From contig JAZBRS010000023.1 of NCBI GenBank assembly GCA_037176725.1, positions 30,251,001-30,315,000 of the forward strand: a DNA stretch of 64,000 bases, in the 5' to 3' direction. Shown piece after piece: positions 39,435 to 51,077 of this stretch. The notes beneath the pieces were generated by a model. That model was not told where the DNA came from. It ran no database searches and worked only from the letters and a program-made list of their open reading frames with translations. Both the position numbers and the translations under genes were made by a program. The stretch is from Posidonia oceanica (Eukaryota > Streptophyta > Magnoliopsida > Alismatales > Posidoniaceae). The stretch's first letter is position 1. Each line of letters begins with the position of its first letter.

Positions 39435-40305
39435 GATCGCGACTTGTTGCCTCAATGCAGATGCAAATGCGGACACTAGGATGCGGTGCCAATGCAAAGG
39501 CTAGTGTGCGATTCTAATACTGATGTGATGCTTACGCTAATGCTCATTGCACTGTACTCCACTCAGGGGAACGTGGGCGATGCATGCATGTGATAGTGTG
39601 GCGGAAAATGCAATGCAAAAGGTTGCTGGGCAATGCAAAGGAATGCTGGACGACAAAGTGCGCTGAGCGGTGTACAACTCTAGCATGGGGGTGGCATTCG
39701 CCAAGTTTTGCTTGAGGTGAAGGCGATGCAGATGCTGAAAATAAGATGCTGGGGATGTGCATGCGATGGCGGGCACGTAATGCCAAGGAAGCGATCCTAG
39801 CTGTGCACTACTATGGGTGTCATCTTAAGCGGGCTGGCTATAAAAGCCACGGAATGCTGAAGATACCACTTTAAGCAATACGCGAACCAAGGATTCGATT
39901 CCTAAGCATGCAATGTCCGGGAAAGCGGAATGCGGGAGTTGGTGTAATGACTACAGGGAGTATAGCAGCGCAATGAGAATGCAATGCGATGCGATGTTAT
40001 GCAGTGAGATATAGTGTATACACAGTGTGACGTCGGGCACGCGAAACCAAGAAAACGATCCTGGTCGTGCACTACCGCAGGTGTCATCCAAAGCAGGCAA
40101 GTTGTGCAGAGTTGCGAATGCTAAGGATGCTACCTTAAGCAATACGCGAACCAGGGATTCGAATCCTAGGTGCGCAATGTCCGTGTGATGATGAGATGCG
40201 ATACTAGTACTGACTCTACTGTGAATACAAGGAAGGTACATGATGACATGCAATGAGATGCTATGATATGTAATAGAATGCTATTACGCTACAAGACGAA
40301 GGGAT

Positions 40306-40427
40306 GATAAGTTAACGCCCCTATCGCCAGATAGTTAGGGATTATCAGTCCTGTGAAGAGTTGACGGACTCATCACCGGATAGTTAGGGATTATCGGCCC
40401 TGTGAAGAGTTAACAGACTCATCACTA
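40306..40427. repeat. Stem-loop array (element B copy)
   Basis: Units GATAAG...CTATC, GATAGTTAGGGATTATC and GAGTTGACGGACTC, with CCGG-type tails. Homologous in design to 11248-12520 and 54362-54560. Truncated by the D1 LTR. Confidence 0.75.
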
Positions 40428-42059
40428 TGGATACGGGGTTTTGGAGGGAGAAGCTTCGTTTCGTTTCTCTTTGCTTTCTCAGGGTCCCCTTTTGTTGTAT
40501 CCAACTTCGCCACTCCACGTGTGAGGAAGTTGGTGTGATCGCCGCTCTAGGTTCGCTTTCACCGGCCCTCGAGATGCCTTGGGAGATGTGATGTGTGTTG
40601 CGGGTTCAGCTACCTTGGGACAACGCCAGTGTTGCCCAAGGGTGCCTGTGCTTGGTGAGTTTCTTCTTCTTCTTCTTGTTCTTCTTCCTTGCAACAACAA
40701 TGTTAGGGATCCGGATTAATATGGTGTAGTAAATTATCCCAAAATAACACTAAAAACCAACATAAATTAATCAGAGAAATACTTACCTGAGGGGTTTTTT
40801 ATCCCCCCGGTTGCAACTAAATATGAGTATGCCTAGCTACAACAATATGTAAAGGAAATGCAATATGCAAATGTGTAAAGCAAAATATAACACTAAAGTA
40901 AAACCCCCTTTGGGTGTAATGGACTGCTTAGAATGTGAAGGATTGATGTGGCGTAGTCGACGACGAAAATCTCCAACTTTTAGGCTCTTCCTCTCTCTTT
41001 CTTTCTCTCTCTTTTTTTTTCTCTCAAGTCTCTATTTTCTCAATTCAAATTCCTAGTCCTCTCAAAAATCTGGTCTCTGGTCCCTCTCAAGGTTGAGGGT
41101 ACCCCTGCTTTTATAGAAGTAGGGGAAGAACAAAATGTGCCAAAGGGGAGCCAACTCAGCAAAGTTTCCAAAACAGAAACGTTGGACGCGTATATCTCCA
41201 CTTCCAACGTTAGACGTAGGCAAACCAGCGTCTAACAGCCTCCCGAGCTACAGCTGTTGTGGATCAAGAATACTCTCCCCTAAGTGCTGATTAACTGTGA
41301 TTAAGCCACTCTTAATTGACATTAAAGGGCTTTGACCGGTCAAGGGATCCAAACTTGGTAAAGGAATCAAGATAAAATTTGGGCTAAATAAGGAAAGTTG
41401 ATCCAGCAAATTGCCACCATAAGACGCATGGAACCATGCGTCCTACGTTGGACGACTGGAATCCCACGTATAACAACTCTCCGAGGTACAGCTGTAGATT
41501 TGAAGGAATAATTAACAATTAATGGTGGATTAATGCTAATTAAACAAAGATTTGTTAATCAATTGGTCAACGGACCTCCAAAAGGAGTAACAAGTAGGCC
41601 CTCGGATTTGGCTAAATAAGGAAAGTTATGGTCAACACTGGGTTTCAATGTTGGACGTTGGTAAACTAGTGTCCAATGTTAAACGCAGGAACACCCACGT
41701 CTAACATACCCAGGTAGTCCACCTTCCAAATTTGGCCAAGAAATTAAGGGGGCTCATATTACTGTCATTAAAGTACAAATAAAGGACTTCTTTAAGGCAC
41801 GAAGACATTGTGGTGACCTGGAGACCAAATTGGACCTAAGAACTGGGTTGATTGGGCAACAGTTCGCAGAGTTGTTGTACGAGTAGTATGCTGCATCCAA
41901 TGTTGGATGTAGGAAAACACTCTTCTAACACCCACGATAAGCATTTGGCTCGAATGAGAGAGTTTAGATCAAGAAAAAGGTTCTAGAGGCGAACTGAGAA
42001 TGATATGGTGCAAAGGGGTTTTACTACAATGAGGGGAGTGCCAAAACGGGATATCTATA
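40428..42059 (-). repeat. Element D1 3' LTR (about 1.6 kb)
   Basis: Starts TGGATACGGGG at 40428 and ends near GGGATATCTATA at 42059. It is followed by a PPT-like minus-strand CTTCAAGGAGGAGCAATC. It is paralogous to 42646-43778 over several blocks: the GGTTCAGCTACCTTGGGACA block, a GAGGGGTT/GGTTGCAACTA block, and a minus-strand TATA region near 41110. It carries many TTGGACG or CGTCTAAC motifs. The right terminus has TA instead of CA, so the exact end is uncertain. Confidence 0.7.
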
Positions 42060-42645
42060 GATTGCTCCTCCTTGAAGATGGCTTCGGCACGAAGCCAGCT
42101 ACAAGGCGAGATGATACCCCCGTGTGGCACTACCCAGGGTTCTAAAAGAAATCCATTGTCTACTGCCACCAGGCTTGGACGAGACACAATGAGGGTCGGA
42201 TGAAGAGACACAGCCAAGGAGATTGCCCAAGGGAGTCAGACTAAAAGACACGGCCACAGGGGTTGTCCGAGGGGGCCAAACTAAAAGACACAGCCATAGG
42301 GGTTGCCCGAGGGGGTCAAACTAAAAGACACGGCCGCGGGGGTTGCCTGAGGGGGTCAAACTAAAAGACACGGCCACGGGGGTTGTCCGAGGGGGCCAAA
42401 CTAAAAGACACGGCCGTAGGGGTTGCCCGAGGGGGTCAAACTAAAAGACACGGCCGCAGGGGTTGCCTGCGGGGGTCAAACTAAAAGACACGGCCAAGGA
42501 GATTGCCCAAGGGGGTCAAACTAAGAGATGAGTAGCAAATGTCTCCGACGACCACTCAATGCGAATGCAATGCAATGCGTTATGCATGGATGCGTGCTGG
42601 TGAGAATGCAAGGTTGGTGATCATGATATGTAGTGCATGACCCTG
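42060..42645 (-). mobile_element. Element D1 3' UTR remnant
   Basis: Non-coding. It begins with the PPT and a perfect 7-bp stem with triloop: GGCTTCG (42080-42086) and CGAAGCC (42090-42096). A 40-bp tandem array follows, then the boundary with the D2 LTR near 42645. Confidence 0.6.
42195..42530. repeat. 40-bp tandem repeat, about 8 copies
   Basis: The string CTAAAAGACA recurs exactly every 40 bp (42241, 42281, 42321, 42361, 42401, 42441, 42481), with GGGGTTGCCCGAGGGGGTC between copies. Confidence 0.95.
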
Positions 42646-43778
42646 TGGATACGGGGTTTTTTGTGTTGGAGGAGAAGATGGGTTTTGCTCTTTTGTTGGC
42701 CTTCTCAGAGTCCCCTTTTTCTTGTATCTGATTTCGACACTCCACGTGTATCGAAACTGGTGTGATCGCCACTCTCGGTTTGCTTGCGTTGGCCCTCGAG
42801 ACGCCTTGAGAGATGTGATGTGTGGGTTCAGCTACCTTGGGACAATGCCAGTGTCGCTCAAGGGTGCCCGTGCTTGGTGAGTCTCTTCTTCTTCTATTTC
42901 CTTGTAAAACAAATGTTAGCAAAAATATGGATCAATATGGTGTAGTAATATATTCATAATAAATAAAATAGGACATAAAGAAACGTAAAGAAATACTTAC
43001 CCGAGGGGTTTTATCCCCTCGGTTGCAACTATGTATGAATGCCTAGCTACAACAATATATGAAATGAAATGCGATTTGCAAAAATAAAAAGAAAAACCCC
43101 TTTGTTTATTTAAGAAATGTAATAAGCGGTTGGCGTGGTTGGAGATGGAAGAAAACTCAAGCTCTCTCCAAACTCTTTCTCGACATAATCTCCCTCAAGA
43201 TTCTGGCTCAAAACTCTCTCAATTTTTCTCTCACAAATTCCTCTAAAATTCCCTCTTCCACTCAAATTCGTGTCCCCTTTAGCTGTGGGGGTACCGTTGC
43301 TTTTATAAAAGCAGGGGAGGAACAAATATGGATTAAATGACCAGATCAGCAAACTTTCCAATTCAGGGGTGTTATAAGCTGGAATCCCAGCGTATAACGA
43401 TCTCCGAGGTACAACTGCCAGAATAAAGGAATATTCCCCTAATAAAGGTTGATTAAGAGTCTTTAAACTAGTTTTAGTTGCCTTGACTGGTCAACAGATT
43501 CTAAAGAAGGCAAAAACATGGATTTTGTATTTGGCTAAATAAGGAAAGTTTGTGTCTGGCACTGGGCTCCAACGTTAGACGTTGGAAAACCAGCGTCTTA
43601 CGTTATAAGCCATACCCAAGCCATAGGCACCTTGAGAGTCATTCAAGTTTAAAACACTAATAACAAAGCGAAAATCCTAAAATCAAACATTTAATCGCTG
43701 TTTGAAAAGTGTTTCTGTGCAGCTCTCTGAAACAAGGTATTGGACACTAGAATCTGTGCATTCAATGTTGGATGCTCT
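42646..43778 (-). repeat. Element D2 LTR, truncated by C1
   Basis: Starts TGGATACGGGG at 42646 (or TGTGGATA at 42644) and resembles the D1 LTR up to 43778. There the plus-strand C1 LTR begins after GCTCT (43774-43778). A minus-strand TATA-like TTTTATAAAAG lies near 43299-43310. Confidence 0.65.
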
Positions 43779-46700
43779 TGTAGACACTCCACTTTTGACC
43801 CCTGTTTAATGGCTCTCTCTGGTGGAATGAAAACCTAGAAAACCCCCACAAGAAAAACCAAAAAACCTAAAAACTAAAACTTAGAAAACCTACTCACAAA
43901 ACCTAGTAAACCTACTCCTAAAACCCTAGAAATCCTAGAAAACCCTAGGTTAAACCCTAGAAAAACCTAGGCTAAAACCCTAGAAAACCCTAGGTTCAAA
44001 CCTAGAAAACCTAGAAAAATCCTAGGTCACACTCACTAAACCCTAGAAAAACCCTAGGTCATGCTCACAAACCCATTCAAAACCTCACAAAGCTTACCTT
44101 CAAGCCCACTTCAGCCCAAGCCCAAACCTTCCTTTTTTTCTTTTTCTCTTTTCCTCTTCTTCTTCTTCTTCTCTTTCTTCTTCTTCACTTTTTTCCTCCT
44201 TTTCTTCTTTCTTTTCCACCTTCCATAGCTCTGCCCACTCCCTTCCTCCCCTTCCTTCTTTTTCTTTTCTTTTTTCTTTCTTTTTTTCCTCCGCACGGCC
44301 CAGCCCACTGCCTCTTTTTTTTTTCCTTTCCTCCTTCCTCCTACTTCCTCCTTCTTCTTTGCGGCCCGCAACGAAAACCTTCTCCCTCCTTCTTCTTCCT
44401 TCTTTTCCCTCCACCGCAGCATCTTCGAATCGCCCCATTCACACCCACACAACCTCCCCAGCATTCCACCTCTCCTTCCCACTTACTACCGATCCCTTCC
44501 CACACTTACTCTTCCTCCAAACGTGCCCTCTACACCACTGCCCAACACAGCCCTCCATCTCACTACCACGGCCTTTGCCCTCCTGCCAACACCCTGTGGC
44601 CATGCACAAAACCACCACCGACCCAGCATCTCGATGATCACCTCATTTCCCACACCCAGAGCCCAGAATTCACGAGAGCCTCCTGAGAGAACCCATGAAT
44701 TCCCGAGCTTCCTGTGAGCTTCCCTTTTTCTCCCCAGCAACCAGAGACAACCACGCATCCACTCAGCCTCCTTTCCACGTCCCTGAACTCTCCACGAATC
44801 ACCAGAGAGCGCCACAAGCCCTGAGAGAGCAACATAGCAAGAAAGAGAGAAAGAAAACGAGAGTGACCCATTTTTGCAAAATCTAGGTCAGAGCGGGAGG
44901 GAGAGCAATTAACTTGCTCTAGACCTTCCTTGGAACTCTAGCAACTACTCCAGATCGCGCCACGTGCCCACCGACTCCAGCTGCACCGCCGCGACCTCCA
45001 GCACCTCCAGCGAACCCAACAGAGGTCGGCAGCACGCTCCGGCCGCTCCCACAGGTAATGGAAGTCACTTTCAGATTCCTTGCATGCCATTTATGCTTCC
45101 TGGCCTGTTACTTTTGCATTTTGGATCGAGTCCTGTGTTTTGAGCTCCGCTGTGGCCGTCGTCTTCTCCAGTGTCGACCGGTCGCTGCAACCACGCGTCG
45201 TTGCGCTTCCGACCAGCTCCGCCTCTCCTGGAGCATCGCCGGAGCTCCAGCATCTCGTTCTAGCACCGCCCATGCTCCATCGCTGCCTCCAGCACCCAGA
45301 ACACCTTCAGCCACCTCTATAGCAACCTGCCATGGTCGATAGACCGTTCCAGCCAACGCCGCGCGCCGCTGAGACCACTGGAGCCTCCGAACAGCCACCC
45401 TCCTGCTCCCGGACACCTCAAAACCGCCTCACGCCTGCTGAACCGCCGCGACCGCCTTCATCTTCTCCGGCGTAGTCTGCAGAGCCCGCAGATCACTGTT
45501 GCACTGTAGCAACTAACATTTAAATGTTTTATGTTTTTTATTTTGTTGATGCATTGAGATTAAATCCTGCAGGTTATTTTCTTTACATTTAAGTCTAGCT
45601 TTGGTTTAAGAGTTATTTAATTATTTTTTAATCATTACTGCATTACATTTTAGTCCATCATTTTAGTTTAATTACACATCAGTCCTTCATGCATTCATTC
45701 ATATCATTTAATTTCTGTTTTAAATCATATTGCATTACATAAAAGCCCAGCAGTTAATTTTATTTGCATTCGAGTCCAGTGCATTTAAATCAATCATTTA
45801 ACTGCTTTTAAAAAATCATATTGCATTGCAATTTAGTCCTTAAGTTTATTTTATTTTCTTTCCAGTCCTGGCTTGAATTGAAAATCATGTAAATATCTTT
45901 TAAAATCATATTTCATTGAATATAACTTCTGCATGTTTCAATTATTGCATGTCAGTCCAATTTACAATCAATCCATCATTTAAATGCATGTTTTAACTAT
46001 AGTACATTGCTGAAAAGTCCTGTGAGATAGTTTTATTGCATTTTAGTCCAATTTACATCCATCAGTCATTTAAATCATGTTTTTAAACTATATCACATTA
46101 CTGAAAAGTCCTGTGATCTAGTTTATTTGCACTTTGGTCCAATTTGCATTCATTCATCATTTAAATCACTTTTTTCAACTATATTGCATTGTAGTAAACC
46201 CCAGAGGCTTGTTTTATTTGTATTTAAGTCCATAATGCATTTAAACATCATTTAACTGCTCTACTAAATCATATTGCATTGCTTAAAAGTCCAACAGTTT
46301 TCAAGATTGCATATCAGCCCTCATTTTAAACTGTTGTTTGTTTGCATGCCTGTTTTGCTTTGCATTTTAAGCCCTACATGTTTTCAAAATTGTATATAGG
46401 TAAAATGCTTAATTTCTGCATGCTTTCACATCCTGCTTTGCATTGCAATAAAATTCAACAGTTTATCGTATTTGCATGTTAGTCCTAAAACTCAACTGTT
46501 GCATGTTCGCATGTTTCTTTTGCATTGCACTTAGGTCTCATATGTTTTCAAAACTGCATTTAGGTCCTTTTCTTGCTCTACTGCATGCATGTCTTTTAAT
46601 TAATGTTGCATTTAGCCCCTGCTGGCCTTCTACATTGCTGCATTAACTTCTTAGCATGCATTTACCCTATTGCATTGTATTTTGCCATGATATTGCATTT

Positions 46701-47867
46701 AGGCCCTTGCAGTTTACTTTAATTACACTTAGGTCCCTGTATTTGCATTCTTGCATGCAATGCATCCTTATGTCATTGCATATAGCACCTTTATATCTTT
46801 TGAGCACTATTAGCCTCATTGCATGTAGGACACCCTACATTACACACATATAGAGGTATTTTGCATTTAGACCCCCATTTAGACCACTTTTGCATCAGTA
46901 TAGCTTGCATCTGGCCCTTGAGTCATCTGACTTGATTCTTGAATAACGTTTGATCGGACCGTTGGATCTTCACGATCTAACTGTCCTGGTCTTCCTGGTT
47001 GAATGATCTTTTATAGCCAAAGTTATTTCAGATCAGGCCTTAGATCCTCAAGTTATGCCCACCTGAATCACTGCATATCACTTATTGCCTTGTCACTTGC
47101 ACTACATGCATTGTTTTCTCAATCTATTTTCTCATGCATGTAGATTAGGATTTTCCGCCCCTGTTTTGTTTCTCCTTTGCTTGTTGCACACTTGCATTGT
47201 GTAGTTTTACTCGATGTTTTGTTTTCTCGCCTGCATAGCATTTAGGACAGTGATGCTTACTGTCTGGAGTTCCTACGAACCAGGGCACACCCCGTTCGGA
47301 ACACTAACAGCGCTACTGAGCACATAGGTTGCATGTTTACTTTCCTCATGCATCACAGCATTTAGAGCATACACTTGGGCATGTAATCACAGCATACATG
47401 GCATTTAGACATCTATGACATACATTTGAGCACCCATAGCATGGCATAGCATTCCTCGCCCCTTGGGCGTGTAGTTAGACAATTATTGCCGATAATCCTG
47501 TAAATGTGAGCGAGATTAGCCAAGAAAGACCGATTCCTCGGATGTGTCGGGGGTACCTAACACCTTCCCCATGCATAACAGAAGTCCTTACCCTTTCTTT
47601 GGACCTGCAATGACCGTTTTGCCCTAGTCCTTGGCACGAGTCATCTTTTTTTGCATAGCATTGCATTCATTTGCATGTTTTCTTGCAGTTCCGCTGATTT
47701 TCCTCGTCTCTCGATTGAATAGACTAGGTGATGACTCCGTTTTTGCTTTATCTTTTGTTTTCCTTTTCGCGTCGCTATCCGTGAAGATCTCTCTCTGTCC
47801 GAGCCTTCGTCGGTCCGAATCTTTCAGGGAACAGGCATTCACAGCTCCAGATCCTGCGTTCAACACA
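43779..47867 (+). repeat. Element C1 5' LTR, plus strand (about 4.1 kb)
   Basis: Starts TGTAGACACTCCACTTTTG, the plus-strand equivalent of the A/B/C2 LTR start. It runs through a GC/pyrimidine-rich part (44100-45500), an inverted ATGCAAT-type array (45540-46930) and the conserved U5 block (47240-47640 in inverse orientation to A). The right end is not sharply defined. CGTTCAACA near 47859-47867 is a candidate because the paralogous C2 LTR ends at about the same distance from the U5 block. No clear PBS was recognised. Confidence 0.7.
45540..46930. repeat. Diffuse TTGCATTTnAGTCC array in C1 LTR
   Basis: About 20 spaced copies of TTGCAT(T)-type strings followed by (A/G)GTCC. It is the inverse complement of the ATGCAATTTT arrays in the A-type LTRs, as expected for an LTR of opposite orientation. 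Confidence 0.6.
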
Positions 47868-48538
47868 TTGTTTGTTTTTTCCTTTCAATTTCTGGGTGTT
47901 CTGTGAAACTGATGAATGCTACAGGGTGAATGGTTAAACAGGGGTTATAAACAAGTCGTTTGAACTTTGTTTTGAGTCCATTTCTTTTCTTAGAAACTTG
48001 TATTAGGCTAAAAAAAAGAAATCTTGTAAGTTTTGTTTCTTTTCTTTCATTTGTTCATCAAGTGTAAACCTTGTAATCTTTCCCTTTATTAGTGAAAAAA
48101 AATCAAGCAAAAAAAAAGAGAAAAAAAATTAAAAAAAATCAGAAAAAAAAGAAGAAGGAAAATCAGAAAAAAAAGAGGAATAGAGAAATTCTTGTAATTC
48201 CTGTGAAAAAATCTTGGGATAAGCAAACTCCCCCCAAATCAGTGCGAGAAAGACTGAGAACATTCTTGTAAGCAGTTTAAAGTGTTAGACACAGATATCA
48301 CAGCATCTAACGTTGAACACGTCATCCTCTGCGTTCAACATTCCTAGACAGAATCTAGATTTATTTGACACAGTATTCTTTGTGTCTTACGTTAGACATA
48401 GAATTTGCTACGTCTTACACTTTGCAGTGACTTAAGTCAGATTAAGAGTGAAAATGCTTACTTGAAGTCAAAGTTGAATACCCTGAGCATAACAGAAATC
48501 GTCAAGATATTGGTAACGTACCTGAGGAGGACCCTATC
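47868..48538 (+). other. Element C1 leader
   Basis: AT-rich leader with A-rich runs (48090-48180) and several GTTAGACAC, GTTGAACAC or GCGTTCAAC motifs (48290-48420). No ORF. Confidence 0.45.
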
Positions 48539-48636
48539 ATGAAGATATTTCATCCAACCACTGGAGAAGAAATGGATCCCGACTCGATCCAATATCAAGC
48601 CGTGTGTCACTTCCTTTACAGCAACACCAACCAACC
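48539..48636 (+). pseudogene. Start of an element C1 ORF, cut by C2 insertion
   Basis: The ATG at 48539 opens a frame with KIFHPTTGEEMDPDSIQYQA and then VCHFLYSNTNQP. It ends at the C2 LTR (48637). The position after LTR and leader fits a gag or first ORF of C1. The family could not be determined from 32 residues. The frame stays open for a while into the LTR, which is coincidental. Confidence 0.4.
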
Positions 48637-48777
48637 TGGCCCAACGGGCATATCAAATTGTGAACGCGCCCTTTCACCTTTAGGTCGGACCGGAGGGGGT
48701 CCGAAAGAGAGAGGTCTTCACGGATGGAGCGACGCGAAGAAGGAAAGCAAAAAGATAAGACAAAACAGAGTCGCCAC

Positions 48778-50232
48778 TGTAGATATCCCATTTTCGCATT
48801 TCGCAGAGTTCATAGAGGACAGGAACTTCTGAGGCACCCAGATCACATAACTAAGGCTTTAATAACACATTTTCCGGAGTTTTCGTGACTTGCTTAAAAA
48901 CAACACTTGATTCTACTTAGCTCAAGGACATTAGCTGTGGCAGAGCTGACTCGCCCAAACTAGTGGCAAGTTTGAGTACCTTTGAGCACACTTTTCCACT
49001 CAAATCCGTGGCAGATTTGAGTTAAAGAAGATGTTTTTATGATTTCATAAGATATCTGAAGTTTTACGGGCTTTTAATCGAGTTTTCTGGATCAAACTTA
49101 AAAGACAGGGTTAAAAATGCAAAAGACGTTGCTAGTTGCCAGCTGGAGAGGCGACTAGGATTGGCGCCATGTCAACAGGCGACTAACCTAGGCGCCACTC
49201 TAAGCGGCGACTAATAGTCGTGGGCTCCGTTAACCGAATCGGACAGTTGCTTTTCCACAGTCAATTCCCACTAACCCCTCAACTTTTAGGCGCCATCTCA
49301 ACAGGCGACTAGACGGTTGCGGAACTGCCTCGGTCTTCCCCACGATCCTTGACCATTAGGCGCCACTCCAACCGGCGACTAATGATCGTGGTTCCCGTCA
49401 ACTGAATTTCTACGGTTTTCTCCACGTTTGACTGGGCGGTTGCTAGCCTTAGTCGCCTATCCATGCGGCGACTGGCCATAACTGCCAATTTTTCTAGAAA
49501 TTTCTATGTGCTAACCACCCACACTCCTTGGAGTCTATAAATAGACCCCGTGGGTCAGTGTTTGAACGCCTGGTCATTTCTAGAGAGAGCCCCTAGGCCA
49601 ACTTGGTGAAAACCCTATGTTGGGAGAGAGCTCAAGAGAGAAAATCCTCTTTAGGTTTTAGGATCTTAAGCTTCCACCTTCAGAGAGGTAGAGTTTCCAA
49701 TCCAAAAACCCTAGTCTCCACCCCCTATCCAGAGAAAAATCCTAGATCCTAGAGATCACTACACCCAACTACGATCCCAGAGATCCTGAGCTAAGCCAGA
49801 GCTCCGACCATGCCTCCACTTCTACTCCACTACATACAGTACGAGGGTGAAGGGAGTATCTTCCAATCTTTTTTCATATTGCATTCCTTAGCATACGACG
49901 CATAGCATATGCATGCGGGGATCCACTCCCCGGTTAGTATTAGGTTTAATTGCTTATGTCATTTTCTGTCTATTTTTATTAACAGTTACTACACGAACTA
50001 ATCTAGATCTTTGATTTTCATTTGTTTTGAAGGGAAAGGAACGACGCTTACGTAACACGAGGAAGCTGCTAGACGACACCCAACCGTCGATCTAGTGGTC
50101 TGAGGACCCACATCTTCACAATCTCCCCCCAGGTGTCTTGTCTACCCAAAGGCTAGTGGCGATCACAAAAAGCTGTCGACGTCGTGGAAGTGCCGGCATC
50201 TTCAACTCAAGCACCCCAAAAATCCATCCACA
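48778..50232 (+). mobile_element. Solo LTR E0 (1455 bp)
   Basis: Starts TGTAGATATCCCATTTTCGC and ends AATCCATCCACA. Exact 5-bp duplications GCCAC flank it at 48773-48777 and 50233-50237. TATAAATA lies at 49536-49543 on the plus strand. It carries several GGCGACTA/TAGTCGCC-type hairpins (49140-49470). Same family as 57666-59232 and 61337-62882. Confidence 0.93.
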
Positions 50233-51055
50233 GCCACCTAGTCTATTCAATCGGGAGACGAGGAAAATCGGGGAAAGCATAGAAAACATGCAGATGAATG
50301 CAATGCTATGCAAAATGTATGACTTGTGCCAAGGATGAGGGCAAAATGGTCATTGCAGGTCCAAAGAAAAGGTAAGGACCCTTGTTACGTGCGGGGAAGG
50401 TGTTAGGCACCCCCGACATGCCCAAGGAATCGGTCTTTCTAGGCTTATCGCTTGCATTTGCAGGAATTTCGGCAATGATTGCCTTTAACTGTACGCCTAG
50501 GGGGCGATTAGTACTATGCCATGCTATGAATGCTTTAAATGCCTAAGGGTCTGAATGCCATGCATGGGAAATTAAATGTGCATCCTATGTTCTCAGCAGC
50601 GCTGCCTGTGTTCCGAACCGGGCGAACCCTAGTTCGTGAGAACTCCAAACAGTAAGTATCACTACCCTAATGCAAATGCAGGCGATAAAACAAAATGCCA
50701 ATAAAACCATGCAATGCAAGTACGACATGCAAAGGGGAAAGGAAACAAGGGCGGAAAAGCCAAATAAAACCACACGATGCGAGCGTAAAACAGGCAAAGG
50801 GGAAAGAAGACGGATTCGATAAACCAAGTAAAAACCACACGATGCGAGCGTATGCAAAGGGGAAAGAAAACCAACGTGGAAAACCACAGGAAAGCGGGCG
50901 GCGTAAGGCACAAAACCGAAAGCAAGGGTCTGACAGCATGCACAGGTGTCAAAGCATGTGTTAGAGACAGTAAAACACGGAAAGCGGCAAGTGAAATCAA
51001 ATCGGCGCTTTAAAACCACATTCAGCCAACTGTAAGCATTGGGCACAGCAATTAT

Positions 51056-51077
51056 CTGCGTCCAATGTTGGACGCAG
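51056..51077. other. 22-bp palindrome of the GCGTCC class
   Basis: CTGCGTCCAA and TTGGACGCAG around a TG spacer. A sister copy GCGTCCTA-TG-TAGGACGC lies at 51534-51551, with a compensatory A-T to T-A change next to the spacer. Confidence 0.8.

Larger units (their letters stand above)
39305..40427 (-). mobile_element. Element B 3' UTR remnant
   Basis: Non-coding 3' end of element B, from the PPT outward to the D1 insertion. It contains the conserved stem-loop (39417-39434), two T-arm-like boxes (39890-39903 and 40154-40166) and the beginning of a stem-loop array (40306-40427). No pol sequence of B is visible in the window. Confidence 0.75.

Noticed and set aside
40428..43778. D1 and D2 LTRs as a complete element with a 586-bp interior
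   Set aside because: The interior has a PPT but no PBS next to D2, and D2 is cut by C1. Two nested or deleted copies are more likely.
44100..44482. Lys/Glu-rich minus-strand frames near 44.1-44.5 kb
   Set aside because: Translation of a pyrimidine-rich simple-sequence tract in the C1 LTR.
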